Source of the DNA: Chryseobacterium joostei
Lineage (GTDB): Bacteria; Bacteroidota; Bacteroidia; Flavobacteriales; Weeksellaceae
Assembly (NCBI RefSeq): GCF_003815775.1
Contig: NZ_CP033926.1
Location: 1,426,001 to 1,490,000, forward strand
Direction of reading: 5' to 3'
Length of the DNA: 64,000 bases
This document shows, one piece after another, positions 52,212-60,947 of this stretch. Numbering within the stretch: the stretch's first letter is position 1; every line of letters begins with the position of its first letter. The notes beneath the pieces were generated by a model, which was given only the letters and a program-made list of their open reading frames with translations, made no database searches and was not told the DNA's origin. The translations under genes and the position numbers were made by a program.

Positions 52212-52634
52212 ATGGATTCAAATTTTAGAAATATTCATATTGGAAAATTTATACAGCTACGAGTTAAAGAAAATAAAATTGATTTATCTCGTATATGCAA
52301 CTTCCTGAAATGTACAGAAATGGAAATTATCGAAATGTATTCGCAAGAAAATCTGCCCACTAATACCTTATTGAGATGGAGCAAACTTTTGGAATACGAT
52401 TTCTTCAGACTATATTCTCAACACCTGATATTATATGCTCCACCTTCCGCTTCTTTCAAAGAACAAACCCCATCAAAGCTTCCTCATTTCAGAAAGAACA
52501 TTTATACGCAGGAAATAATAGACTTCATCTTGGAGCTGATAGAGAAAAAAGAGAAAACCAAACGTCAAATTACCAATGAATACGGAATTCCCTATTCTAC
52601 TTTATGTAAATGGATTGCAAAACATAATAATTAA
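52212..52634 (+). CDS. Transposase-like HTH protein, first gene of a two-gene module
   Basis: A 140-residue protein with two parts. The N-terminal 75 residues (NIHIGKFIQLRVKENKI, ICNFLKCTEMEIIEMY, LLRWSKLLEYDFFRLYSQHL) resemble a small Xre-like fold. The C-terminal 45 residues (IDFILELIEKKEKTKRQITN, EYGIPYSTLCKWIAKHN) are a helix-turn-helix of the kind in IS3-type OrfA and Hin-like proteins. No transposase catalytic domain and no terminal repeats are seen, so it is more likely a regulator derived from such a family. A broken paralogue lies at 17.2 kb. The partner HTH gene follows after 74 bases. Confidence 0.75.
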   Translation: MDSNFRNIHIGKFIQLRVKENKIDLSRICNFLKCTEMEIIEMYSQENLPTNTLLRWSKLLEYDFFRLYSQHLILYAPPSASFKEQTPSKLPHFRKNIYTQEIIDFILELIEKKEKTKRQITNEYGIPYSTLCKWIAKHNN

Positions 52635-52708
52635 CTGCTAGCAATCGAAAATTAAAGACAAAAATATACACAACCGGAAAAGTTTATACAAAATTGTTAA
52701 ATAGTATC

Positions 52709-53035
52709 ATGAGAAATCAAAGTCAACCTAATTACAAACGGATCTATTCGGACATCATTGATCAGAAATTTCCACATAAAAAATTGGAATGCGAAAAGCT
52801 ATTGAAAAAGAAAATACTTTTTGCAGTGGATATTATTGAATTAAACAAAAAAATATTTGGAGCTAAAAGTCAGGATATCAAAAAAATCAATCAAAAACTT
52901 CGTTCCTACAACACAGCAGATATTCTGCATATCCTTGATTATCAAAAAAATCATAAAATGAATAATCGGCAAGTGGCTGAACATTTCGGACTGAGCAGAA
53001 ATACCATGACTAAATGGCGAAAGATGTTCAAATAG
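52709..53035 (+). CDS. Transposase-like HTH protein, second gene of the module
   Basis: The start at 52709 (MRNQSQPNYKRIYSDIIDQK) is preferred over an upstream TTG at 52694. 108 residues. The N-terminal part (FPHKKLECEKLLKKKILFAV then DIIELNKKIFG) is a compact helical domain; the C-terminal HTH reads ILDYQKNHKMNNRQVAEHFG and LSRNTMTKWRKMF, again like an OrfA-type recognition helix. Similar pairs are, to my knowledge, multicopy in Chryseobacterium genomes with no proven role. Here the pair precedes a run of exported-protein genes, which suggests control of them, but this is only inferred from position. Confidence 0.75.
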   Translation: MRNQSQPNYKRIYSDIIDQKFPHKKLECEKLLKKKILFAVDIIELNKKIFGAKSQDIKKINQKLRSYNTADILHILDYQKNHKMNNRQVAEHFGLSRNTMTKWRKMFK

Positions 53036-53205
53036 AACACCAAGACCATTAATAAATTGAAAAGCAACACATTAAATACAAGAAAGCATATGCATAATTC
53101 CGAATTCAGCCTATCTATGTTTTGTTTAATTCCCTTAACAATGATAATATTGCGTATAATTAATTAGATCACTTTAAGATCTATTTAACTTAGAAAGAGT
53201 ATATC

Positions 53206-53799
53206 ATGCAGATTCTAAAAACTATAACGATGAAATCAATCTTCCCTGCTAAAGTAAAATTGGGAAGATTTTTTTTGGGGTTTTTATTATTTACTAATTT
53301 TCATGTTATACAGGCCATTGTTAAATCCCAAGAGGTTTACGTAGAGCCAGATACCAACAATATATTTATTTCCAAGGGTACAACTGTTTCTGGCTTGAAG
53401 TACTTACATGTTTCTCATACGGATGTAAAGAAAAATAAAAATAGGTTCATCACTAGTAAAAAACGTGCAATAATAAAAAAGAGGATATTAAAAAAAACAA
53501 AACCCAAACTTTCTGAAATAAAACAGAAGTCAAAAACTTCTTATGGATTTAGCAGTACAACTAAATCAGACCAATCTTTATACAGTTACGGCAGCAAAAT
53601 AGTTTATGCTTTTGGAGCAGGGTCATTTAGCTTTAAATGTATCGTTACAGATGATCTGAAAACTATCATTATTATAATCATTTTACTGCATATATTTCTT
53701 ATCAATTTTTATAAAGGTCATATATCCTTTGCCTGTTATTTTTCAAAAAAATTCCAGAGACCTCCGCCGGAGAAATTCTTTCTATATAATTGCATTTAA
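53206..53799 (+). CDS. Hypothetical membrane protein with very basic middle region
   Basis: A 197-residue protein I do not recognise. An alternative start at 53230 (MKSIFPAKVKLGRFFLGFLL) may be the true one. There is a hydrophobic segment at about 18-36, an extracytoplasmic-looking stretch (EVYVEPDTNNIFISKGTTVS), a very Lys/Arg-rich region (about 75-110), a Ser/Tyr-rich part and a second strong hydrophobic helix near 153-172 (TIIIIIILLHIFLINFY). It lies downstream of the HTH pair and upstream of exported proteins. The two-span design with a basic linker could be membrane-anchored; function unknown. Confidence 0.55.
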   Translation: MQILKTITMKSIFPAKVKLGRFFLGFLLFTNFHVIQAIVKSQEVYVEPDTNNIFISKGTTVSGLKYLHVSHTDVKKNKNRFITSKKRAIIKKRILKKTKPKLSEIKQKSKTSYGFSSTTKSDQSLYSYGSKIVYAFGAGSFSFKCIVTDDLKTIIIIIILLHIFLINFYKGHISFACYFSKKFQRPPPEKFFLYNCI

Positions 53800-54027
53800 T
53801 TGAGATAATCTAAAGCTCTATTTTCTATTAAAAAATAGAAAATAGAAGTCTCAGTGCATTTTGCCGGATAATTCCTATGCAAACAGGATATGCTATTTTC
53901 TTTTGGGAAAATTAATCAGGTAGCATGCATATTCCCAATACATAATATTAAATGTTATTAGAAATTCTATAATGACTCCATTATGGGATGGTATCATTTC
54001 CATATGGATTAAAATCAAATTCAAATA
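53800..54027. other. Intergenic region before the exported hypothetical protein
   Basis: A short palindromic stretch TATTTTCTATT-aaaa-AATAGAAAATAG near 53820-53845 can form a hairpin but lacks a T-run. Nothing else recognised. Confidence 0.4.
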
Positions 54028-54126
54028 ATGAAAAAACATAAACTCATTTTATTCATATTACTCTTTCTAGGGAAGATGATCTCATTTAGTCAGCGGATAT
54101 ATTTCACAAACACAAAATGTAACAAA

Positions 54127-54678
54127 ATGATTAATAACAATATAAAAACAGCATTATCATCTTTATTAATACTGGCTACTGTCACAACAAAAGCTCAGGT
54201 TGCGATAGGGAAACAGAATATTACCAACGTCTCAGTTTCTTTGGAATTTGCTAATACTGAAAATGGAGGATTTATACTTCCCTCCATAACAGATAAAACC
54301 AATATTACTGTAGAAGAAAGTACCATTTACGACACAACAGATCATAAAGTAAAATACCTGAAAGGTTCAGGGGTATGGACTAATCTTAGTGAGGAGGATG
54401 GTACGGCGGCTACAATAGGAACTGCAGATCTTTCTATACAAGGATTAGACAAAATAGAGCAATCTAAAGCAAAAACATCAATCGGAGATAATGGAGCAAC
54501 TGATACTACAGGCGGAATCCTGGTTTTAACAGATTCTAATAAAGCAATGATTCTTCCCAAGGTAAGCAGCCCCCACCTCAATATCATTAATCAGGCACCA
54601 GGAATGATAGTATATGATACCACAAAAAAACAACTTGCGGTGTACAATGGTAAAGTATGGTCTTTCTGGAAACCTTAA
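54127..54678 (+). CDS. Exported hypothetical protein of a Bacteroidota surface-protein type
   Basis: With the start at 54127 (MINNNIKTALSSLLILATVT, then TKAQ) the protein is 183 residues with a normal signal peptide. The frame is open further upstream to an ATG at 54028, and that extension itself looks like a signal peptide (MKKHKLILFILLFLGKMISF, then SQ). The mature part, VAIGKQNITNVSVSLEFANT then GGFILPSITDKTN, and the tail GMIVYDTTKKQLAVYNGKVW, is typical of Bacteroidota proteins with a 'gene product carrying collar-like repeats' style and no known function. It precedes the RCC1-repeat protein and may be co-regulated with it. Confidence 0.65.
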   Translation: MINNNIKTALSSLLILATVTTKAQVAIGKQNITNVSVSLEFANTENGGFILPSITDKTNITVEESTIYDTTDHKVKYLKGSGVWTNLSEEDGTAATIGTADLSIQGLDKIEQSKAKTSIGDNGATDTTGGILVLTDSNKAMILPKVSSPHLNIINQAPGMIVYDTTKKQLAVYNGKVWSFWKP

Positions 54679-54829
54679 AACTATTCTCATCCTATAAATT
54701 TCAAATACTGCAAGCTATAAAACTATCCTTAAATAATATTCATAGCGTAAAGTCTGCAGCATTTATATAAAAAAGATCAATACATATACATAATTAAACA
54801 ATTCAAATTCACTATTAAAAATTAAATCT

Positions 54830-56269
54830 ATGTTACACATTACATCACTTAAAAACAGACCAACAACAATAATGCTCTGCATCATGGCATTGTTACTCAG
54901 CTTCAATATTATGAATGCTCAATGCTCCTTAACCGGCTGGAAAAAATTTTCACAGGGAGAAACTTTTAGTGTAGCCTTAAAAGAGGATGGAACACTTTGG
55001 ATGTGGGGGCAGAATATCAATAGTATTCTGGGAAATGGCTCCGGAACAGTTACCATAGTTCAGCATCCTACTCAGATGGGAACAGATAATGACTGGACAG
55101 ACATCTCTGTTGGACGCTGGTTTGTTTTGGCAAAAAAAACCAACAACAACCTTTACGGATGGGGAGACAATCAATTTGGTAATTTAGGAAATGGAAACAA
55201 TACGGCTCAATATTCTCCAATAATGATTGCCCAAAATGTAAAGTCTTTTTCAGCAGGTTATCATCATTCAATGATTGTAAAAACGGATGGTACCATGTGG
55301 GGAACAGGCTATAATGAATGGGGAAACCTAGGTAAAGGAACACTGGTTGGCTATTATAATACATGGCAGCAAGAAGCATCTCTTTCTACAGATTGGGACA
55401 AAGCATCTGCAGGATATTATAACTCGTTCGGGATCAAAACCAACGGAACTCTTTGGTCTTGCGGAGCCAATGTACAAGGACAAACAGGTACCGGTGTGAC
55501 AGCTGGAGCAGCATCTAATTTTGCTCAAATCGGAACTGATACAAACTGGAAAGACGTTTCATGTGGTGTTTATCACGTTTTAGGGCTTAAAACAACAGGA
55601 AAGCTTTGGGGATGGGGATACAGCGCTAATGGAAGATTAGGAATAGCAGGGGCTGGAGCTCAGTTTTTCTATACACCACAGGCCGTTGAACCTACTTCAG
55701 ATTATAGTCAAATCGCTACTTCTTGGGATGCTTCGGCTATTGTGAAGAGTGATAATACATTATATGCATTTGGAGTTAATCATAATGGTATCACCGGAGG
55801 AACCACTGCGGATACTTATAATTTAGCACCACAGCAAATCGGAACTGATACAAACTGGAAAACATTAGCACTTCGCGTTGGAGGTTACCATTTTGGAGCA
55901 GTTAAAAATGATACTTCATTATGGGCCTGGGGAGCAGATAACCTTTATCAGTTAGGGAATGGTGATGGTGTATCGGCAGACAGCAAGGTTCCTACTCAGG
56001 TTGTGTGTTCTGAATTTCTGAATACAAATGAAATACAGACTAAAGAAAGTAAAATGAGCATCTACCCTAACCCCGCTAAAGATATTGTGCATATACAATA
56101 TCCAAAAAGCCTACAGCAAATCAAGATCTACAATTCAAATGGCTTATTAGTAAAACTGATCTCAAATTTTGATAATAAATCAACAATCAATATTTCCGAT
56201 TTGCCGACAGGTATTTATTTTATCCATGCAAATAACGAAGTTCAAAGCTTCAAACTAATAAAGAAATAA
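54830..56269 (+). CDS. Secreted RCC1-repeat protein with T9SS sorting domain
   Basis: A 479-residue exported protein. Signal peptide region ending in SFNIMNAQ. Seven RCC1-like blades follow, each with an LWxWG-type core: LWMWGQN, LYGWGDNQFGNLGNG, MWGTGYNEWGNLGKG, LWSCGANVQGQTG, LWGWGYSANGRLG, LYAFGVNHNG and LWAWGADNLYQLGNG, together a beta-propeller. The C-terminal 75 residues (MSIYPNPAKDIVHIQYPKSL ... FKLIKK) are a T9SS type A sorting domain, so the protein is released or anchored at the cell surface. Bacterial RCC1 proteins have no single role; adhesion or ligand binding are possible. Confidence 0.9.
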   Translation: MLHITSLKNRPTTIMLCIMALLLSFNIMNAQCSLTGWKKFSQGETFSVALKEDGTLWMWGQNINSILGNGSGTVTIVQHPTQMGTDNDWTDISVGRWFVLAKKTNNNLYGWGDNQFGNLGNGNNTAQYSPIMIAQNVKSFSAGYHHSMIVKTDGTMWGTGYNEWGNLGKGTLVGYYNTWQQEASLSTDWDKASAGYYNSFGIKTNGTLWSCGANVQGQTGTGVTAGAASNFAQIGTDTNWKDVSCGVYHVLGLKTTGKLWGWGYSANGRLGIAGAGAQFFYTPQAVEPTSDYSQIATSWDASAIVKSDNTLYAFGVNHNGITGGTTADTYNLAPQQIGTDTNWKTLALRVGGYHFGAVKNDTSLWAWGADNLYQLGNGDGVSADSKVPTQVVCSEFLNTNEIQTKESKMSIYPNPAKDIVHIQYPKSLQQIKIYNSNGLLVKLISNFDNKSTINISDLPTGIYFIHANNEVQSFKLIKK

Positions 56270-56292
56270 ACCATTAATTATTAGATAACATG

Positions 56293-56316
56293 ACAGCTTC
56301 TGATTCCGGAAGCTGT
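56293..56316 (+). terminator. Weak hairpin after the RCC1 gene
   Basis: ACAGCTTC (56293-56300) pairs perfectly with GAAGCTGT (56309-56316), loop of eight bases. The following sequence (TTATGAATC) is only partly T-rich, so termination may be inefficient. Confidence 0.4.
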
Positions 56317-56359
56317 TTATGAATCATAAACACAATATCAATAAAAAAAATTATCCATT

Positions 56360-57115
56360 ATGTCAAAAAATGATTTACAAGGCAAGGTAGTATTGATTGC
56401 CGGAGGTGCAAAAAATTTAGGAGGACTTCTAAGCAGAAACTTTGCTGCAAAAGGTGCAAAATTAGCTATCCATTACAATAGTGATGCTACAAAACCAGAT
56501 GCCGAAAAAACATTGGAAGAAGTAAAAGCATTGGGTGCAGAGGCATTCATCTTTCAGGGGGATTTAACCAAAATAGAAAATATCACCCGTTTTTTTGATG
56601 AAACGGTTTCAAAATTCGGAAGAATAGACATCGCCATCAATACAGTGGGAATGGTACTAAAGAAGCCTTTTGTAGAGACCACAGAAGCAGAATATGACAG
56701 CATGAGCGATATCAATTCAAAAGTAGCCTATTTCTTTATTCAGGAAGCAGGTAAAAAACTGAATGATAATGGAAAAATTTGTACTATCGTAACGTCTTTG
56801 CTTGCAGCCTACACCGGATTTTATTCTACTTATGAGGGTATGAAAGCGCCTGTTGAGCATTTTACAAGAGCTGCTTCCAAAGAGTTTGGAGAGCGTGGTA
56901 TTTCTGTAACAGCTGTTGCTCCGGGACCAATGGATACACCGTTTTTCTATGGGCAGGAAAGTGCTGATGCAGTTGCCTATCATAAATCTGCATCAGCATT
57001 AGGCGGGCTAACTGATATTAAAGACATTGCTCCTCTTATTGAATTTCTGGTTTCAGATGGTTGGTGGATTACCGGACAGACTATTTTTGCCAACGGTGGC
57101 TATACTACAAGATAA
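56360..57115 (+). CDS. Short-chain dehydrogenase/reductase (classical SDR)
   Basis: A 251-residue SDR with nucleotide-binding AGGAKNLGG-type motif (about 14-22), an NTVG in place of NNAG (about 95-98), and catalytic residues Ser (TSLLAAYTG), Tyr and Lys in YEGMK. The end, WWITGQTIFANGGYTTR, is typical of FabG-like enzymes. The SerTyrLys set is intact, unlike the SDR at 15.1 kb. It lies alone between the RCC1 gene and repeat copy E. Substrate unknown. Confidence 0.88.
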   Translation: MSKNDLQGKVVLIAGGAKNLGGLLSRNFAAKGAKLAIHYNSDATKPDAEKTLEEVKALGAEAFIFQGDLTKIENITRFFDETVSKFGRIDIAINTVGMVLKKPFVETTEAEYDSMSDINSKVAYFFIQEAGKKLNDNGKICTIVTSLLAAYTGFYSTYEGMKAPVEHFTRAASKEFGERGISVTAVAPGPMDTPFFYGQESADAVAYHKSASALGGLTDIKDIAPLIEFLVSDGWWITGQTIFANGGYTTR

Positions 57116-57184
57116 TTATTAATTAAATCAATGGTAATCTATTACTTAGGTACAAATCATTATTAATATGAATCATCCTAAGTA

Positions 57185-57262
57185 AATCTTATATAAAAGT
57201 GTTTGAAGATATGCTCATCTTGGTCACTTTAGGGGCAACTATTAAATAGTTGTCTCTTTTTT
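57185..57262 (+). repeat. Intergenic repeat element, copy E, with terminator hairpin
   Basis: TATAAAAGTGTTTGAAGATA, ATGCTCATCTTGGTCACTTT, then the stem GGGGCAACTAT-taa-ATAGTTGTCTC (57232-57255, nearly perfect) and six T (57257-57262). It lies about 70 bases after the SDR stop and could terminate that transcript. This is the best-preserved hairpin of the first subtype (copies B, C, E). Confidence 0.7.
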
Positions 57263-57407
57263 ATGCCCATTAAATGATGGATATTTTCTTTACAGTAATG
57301 AATTGTACTATTTGCAAATCCACGAAGACAACAATTGAATTTTTTTTAAATGATCTACAAAAATTTCTAAATAAATTACTTATATCCTATTTTTACAAAA
57401 AGATTAA

Positions 57408-58532
57408 ATGGACAAATTAAGTTTTCTGGAAGTTATTGCTGCGATGGCTGTTTTTGTATCGCTGCTGCTTGCCGTATTTTTATTAACGGTAAAAACAGAA
57501 AGAAAACTGGAAAACAGATTATTTGCAGCATTCCTTATCATTAATGCCATTGATATCAGCGGACTTTTTATGCACCTTTTTGTGGATAGCTACAATCTGA
57601 AAGCTTTCAAAATATCTGCCTACTTATTGACAATGCCTCTTTTCTATCTGTACGTTAATGCCGTCTGTTATTCTGATTTCACCTTAAAAAGAAAGCATTT
57701 GCTGCATCTTATTCCTTTTATTGTGGTCAACTTAATTTTAGTTCCAAGGCTTTATCTGGCAGAGGGTGCTATTAAAGAAGACTTCTTTAACCATATGTGG
57801 AGCTCCCCTGAAATGTTGGTTTATCAGCTCATCGGGGAACTGCAGTTTTTCTTTTATATTGTTGGTGTATTTCTTGTCCTTAAAAAATACAGGAAGATTT
57901 ATCTTGAAAATTATACCAATCCCAACACTTTGCTGTACAAATGGCTGTCTCAGCTTACCGTGATTTTCCTGATCATCCATTTATGTATTATTTTAAAGAA
58001 CATCGTAAGGTACACCCAGCACAGAGATCTGTTTATCTGGTTGAATATTGTTGCGGGAACAGTATTTTTATTGGCCGCCTGTTGGTTTATTTTAAAGGCA
58101 TTAAATTATCCTGAGCTTTTTCGCAGAATTGATTCTACCCTACAACCGACAAAGGATTTTGCCGAAACGCTGGAAACCGAAAATAAAACTGACGAAACAA
58201 AAAGCTTTCAGATTGAACAGCTTAGAAAGTTTATGGTTGAAAAAGAACCCTTTTTAAATCCCTCCCTGACGATTCAGGAATTGGCAGATCAGGTGGGAAT
58301 TCCCGTTCGTGAGTTGTCTGTTTTAATTAATCATCATATCAATCAGCATTTTTTTGATTTTGTGAATGAATATCGCGTTAAAAAAGCAATGACGATTCTG
58401 AAAGATCCCACGAAAAAAGAATATACGGTGCTGGAAATCTTATATGAAGTGGGTTTTAATTCAAAATCTTCTTTTCATACTTCATTTAAGAAATATACAA
58501 ACCAAACACCAACAGCATTCAGAAACAGTTGA
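57408..58532 (+). CDS. AraC-family regulator with membrane-spanning N-terminus
   Basis: A 374-residue protein. Seven hydrophobic segments in residues 1-235 form a membrane sensor part. A linker follows, and the C-terminal AraC double HTH occupies about 265-372 (LTIQELADQVGIPVRELSVL, VKKAMTILKDP, ILYEVGFNSKSSFHTSFKKY then TNQTPTAFR). This membrane-AraC design is common in Bacteroidota. The next gene on the strand is a serine hydrolase 154 bases away, beyond a terminator, so it is not an operon partner. Signal and targets unknown. Confidence 0.88.
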   Translation: MDKLSFLEVIAAMAVFVSLLLAVFLLTVKTERKLENRLFAAFLIINAIDISGLFMHLFVDSYNLKAFKISAYLLTMPLFYLYVNAVCYSDFTLKRKHLLHLIPFIVVNLILVPRLYLAEGAIKEDFFNHMWSSPEMLVYQLIGELQFFFYIVGVFLVLKKYRKIYLENYTNPNTLLYKWLSQLTVIFLIIHLCIILKNIVRYTQHRDLFIWLNIVAGTVFLLAACWFILKALNYPELFRRIDSTLQPTKDFAETLETENKTDETKSFQIEQLRKFMVEKEPFLNPSLTIQELADQVGIPVRELSVLINHHINQHFFDFVNEYRVKKAMTILKDPTKKEYTVLEILYEVGFNSKSSFHTSFKKYTNQTPTAFRNS

Positions 58533-58575
58533 TAATTAATCAATTGTAAATAGTCAAACTTTGGATTGCAGATAA

Positions 58576-58615
58576 TCGGACTTATTTTATTGATTAAAAT
58601 GAGTCCGACTTTTTT
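58576..58615 (+). terminator. Terminator after the membrane AraC gene
   Basis: Stem TCGGACTTATTTT (58576-58588) with AAAATGAGTCCGA (58596-58608), one wobble pair, seven-base loop, then six T (58610-58615). Confidence 0.8.
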
Positions 58616-58686
58616 ATACGAACTTTTTTCAGGATTCTCTACAGCATATTTGCATCAGATTATAAATCATAATTAAAATTCTGACA

Positions 58687-59739
58687 ATGAAATATGTAAT
58701 CCCTATTTTATTTTTCACCTTACTTGGTTGTAAAAGTACTCGCCCAATCAATACACAAAATGTTGAAAATGCAATTACAAAAAATGCTCTTCAGTTATTA
58801 GAAGACAAAAGGTTTCATTCTGTTTCTATTGCCGTGCTTAAAGATGGAGAATCTACCATCAAGCATTTCGGAGAATTAACGATTGGAAAAGGAAACCAGC
58901 CCAACGATTCTACACTTTATGAGCTAGCTTCTGTAACGAAAACCTTTACAGGTTATGTAGCTGCAAAAGCTGTCCTCGATAAAAAACTCAATTTAGAGGA
59001 TGATATTAGAATCTATCTTAACGAACCTTATCCCAATTTGGAGTTTAAAGGCGAGCCTATAACAATCAAACACCTCATCACCCATACCAGTGGATTTCCT
59101 AATATGCCTCTAAAAAGCGAAAATAAAAAGGCATTTTTTGAAGGATTAAAACTTATCAAAATTGAAACAAAACCTGGAGAAACGTATTCCTATTCCAACA
59201 CGGCTCCGGAGCTGACAGCGTATATCCTTGAAAAAGTGTATCAAAAACCTTTTGAAGAATTGGTCACTGAATTTGTTTTGAAACCCAATACAATGAACCA
59301 AACCAAGTTTACCCTCAATGAAAATGACAGAACAAGATTGGTAAAAGGCTACAACGATAAAAACGAGTTAATGCCCAACTTCAACAGAACTTTATGGGGT
59401 GGGATTTCAGGATTGCATTCTACGACTACGGATCTGGTGAAATATATGAAATTGCAACTTGACAGGTCCAACCTTATTGTCAACGAATCTCATAAAAAAT
59501 TATATAAAGAGGGTTCTGATTTTTGGGAAGGTTATCATTGGTATATCATAGAAAATGGCAGCCAATTAATCTACAGACATCACGGAGGGATATACGGAAT
59601 GCAGAATTGGTTTGTGATTTATCCTAAACAAAATATAGGGATAGCTATATTGACGAACACCAGCTTTAATGAAACAGGAGAAATTTTAGAAAAAGTAGTT
59701 GACAATCTGTATGATGACATAATGAAAACTAAGAAATAA
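58687..59739 (+). CDS. Serine hydrolase, class C beta-lactamase-like lipoprotein
   Basis: A 350-residue protein with a lipoprotein signal (FFTLLGC, Cys15). The penicillin-binding/beta-lactamase class C active site is complete: SVTK (Ser82, Lys85), YSN (169-171) and HHGG replacing the KTG triad near residue 298. Such enzymes are often D-aminopeptidases or esterases, so beta-lactam resistance should not be assumed. The gene is single and converges with the alpha/beta hydrolase gene, with an inverted repeat between them. Confidence 0.88.
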   Translation: MKYVIPILFFTLLGCKSTRPINTQNVENAITKNALQLLEDKRFHSVSIAVLKDGESTIKHFGELTIGKGNQPNDSTLYELASVTKTFTGYVAAKAVLDKKLNLEDDIRIYLNEPYPNLEFKGEPITIKHLITHTSGFPNMPLKSENKKAFFEGLKLIKIETKPGETYSYSNTAPELTAYILEKVYQKPFEELVTEFVLKPNTMNQTKFTLNENDRTRLVKGYNDKNELMPNFNRTLWGGISGLHSTTTDLVKYMKLQLDRSNLIVNESHKKLYKEGSDFWEGYHWYIIENGSQLIYRHHGGIYGMQNWFVIYPKQNIGIAILTNTSFNETGEILEKVVDNLYDDIMKTKK

Positions 59740-59783
59740 GAATGACTTAATATTCCAGCCATCAACGCCCGCTCTCCGAAGTC

Positions 59784-59840
59784 TCCTGACTTTAGAGCAA
59801 GTTTAAAGGAAATAATCTCTTTACTAGCTCAAAGTCAGGA
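59784..59840. repeat. Inverted repeat between convergent genes
   Basis: TCCTGACTTTAGAGC (59784-59798) and GCTCAAAGTCAGGA (59827-59840) pair with one bulged base; the flank CGCCCGCTCTCCGAAGTC is GC-rich against an AT-rich surrounding. No T-run on either side. Candidate REP-like unit or bidirectional transcription barrier. Confidence 0.5.
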
Positions 59841-59861
59841 AACGTTACACAGCAGTAGTTT

Positions 59862-60947
59862 TCATTTGATCAGTTTATTATTTAATAAGAATGTTTTAAT
59901 ATCATTAATTACTTCATTCGGGCGTTCGTCTTTTACACCATGCCAGGTATTTTCATAAACCTTGTGAACAATAAAAGGTTGGTGTTCATCTGTAAGTTTA
60001 TCATTCTCTTCTTTAAAATCGAACCAATCATTTTTACTAACAGGATCGAAAATAAGCAAAGGTATATTCAGATTTCGATAAATTATTTTAGGATTTAGCT
60101 GATGAGTTGAAGCACCAAAAGCCTTTTTAGAAGTAAAAGGGGTGTAAATAATAGCGATGTTTTCTTCTGCTGAATTCTCGCCGGTAAGTTCTTCTGCGCC
60201 AGGATTTATTTCATATTTCCCGTTTGTGTTTTTCTTGATTCGGGCATAAGAAGTAAAAATTTCTTTTTTCAGTTTCTCACTTTCTTTTCCTTTTATCCCC
60301 CAATTGTTATAGATCCACCAATAAGCATCAAAATCGGTGTCAAAAGCCATTGCTTTTTTGTTGGTATAATATTGTTTCGTTTCTTCAATATCTTTCGCAA
60401 TATTAGCTGCCTTTGCCTGAAAGTCCCAAGCAACAGAACCGCCATCTTCTAAAATAAGAGCCTGAACCATTTCCGGATAAGCATCATAAAATGCCGAACT
60501 AATGGTTCCTCCTCTTGACCAGCCCCCAATAATTGCTTTTTTGATTTTCATTGTATCTAAAAGGAATTTGATATCATCTGCAACGTGATAAATAGACAGG
60601 TTTTTTTGAGAAATTGGGGTAAATCCATGACCGTAGTAATCAATGGCAATGACATGTAAATTCATTTTTACCAATTGGTCTATCATTTCGTATAATTCAT
60701 ATCCATTGCTATACGTTCCGGGAATCCAGACAAGTGTTGGATTTTTTTTATCTCCCCACTCTAAATAATGCATTCTTATATTATGGGTCTGAATATAATT
60801 TCCGTGTTGTTTTTCGTATTTTTCAAATTCAGGTTTTAAATTTTGGAACAAATTCCGCTGTGTTATGGAATCTACGGAAGCATTTTTTTGAGCTGTTGCC
60901 GATAAATAGACTATGAAAGAAAGCAATAGAATGATCTTTTTTTTCAT
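59862..60947 (-). CDS. Exported alpha/beta hydrolase
   Basis: The start at 60947 (MKKKIILLLSFIVYLSATAQ) gives a typical signal peptide; an ATG three codons upstream is also possible. About 361 residues. The nucleophile elbow is GGWSRGG (consensus GxSxG); HYLEWGDKKNPTLVWIPGTY carries the oxyanion region, and the catalytic His is probably in YENTWHGVKDERP near the C-terminus. It acts in the periplasm or outside. A substrate cannot be assigned. The gene faces the divergent AraC gene at 61199. Confidence 0.85.
   Translation of the reverse strand: MKKKIILLLSFIVYLSATAQKNASVDSITQRNLFQNLKPEFEKYEKQHGNYIQTHNIRMHYLEWGDKKNPTLVWIPGTYSNGYELYEMIDQLVKMNLHVIAIDYYGHGFTPISQKNLSIYHVADDIKFLLDTMKIKKAIIGGWSRGGTISSAFYDAYPEMVQALILEDGGSVAWDFQAKAANIAKDIEETKQYYTNKKAMAFDTDFDAYWWIYNNWGIKGKESEKLKKEIFTSYARIKKNTNGKYEINPGAEELTGENSAEENIAIIYTPFTSKKAFGASTHQLNPKIIYRNLNIPLLIFDPVSKNDWFDFKEENDKLTDEHQPFIVHKVYENTWHGVKDERPNEVINDIKTFLLNNKLIK

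Noticed and set aside
52212..53035. Complete insertion sequence at the HTH pair
   Set aside because: No DDE, HUH or serine-recombinase domain, and no terminal inverted repeats or target duplications seen around the pair.
2272..57250. Reading the shared repeat core as the conserved end of a protein-coding gene
   Set aside because: An open frame (KSSIKVFED-like) exists in several copies, but differences between copies are not mainly at third positions and the frame is lost in copies C and F. An RNA- or DNA-level element fits better.
58687..59739. Calling the serine hydrolase a beta-lactam resistance gene
   Set aside because: The class C-like fold with HGG in place of KTG is common in esterases and peptidases; nothing points to beta-lactam hydrolysis.
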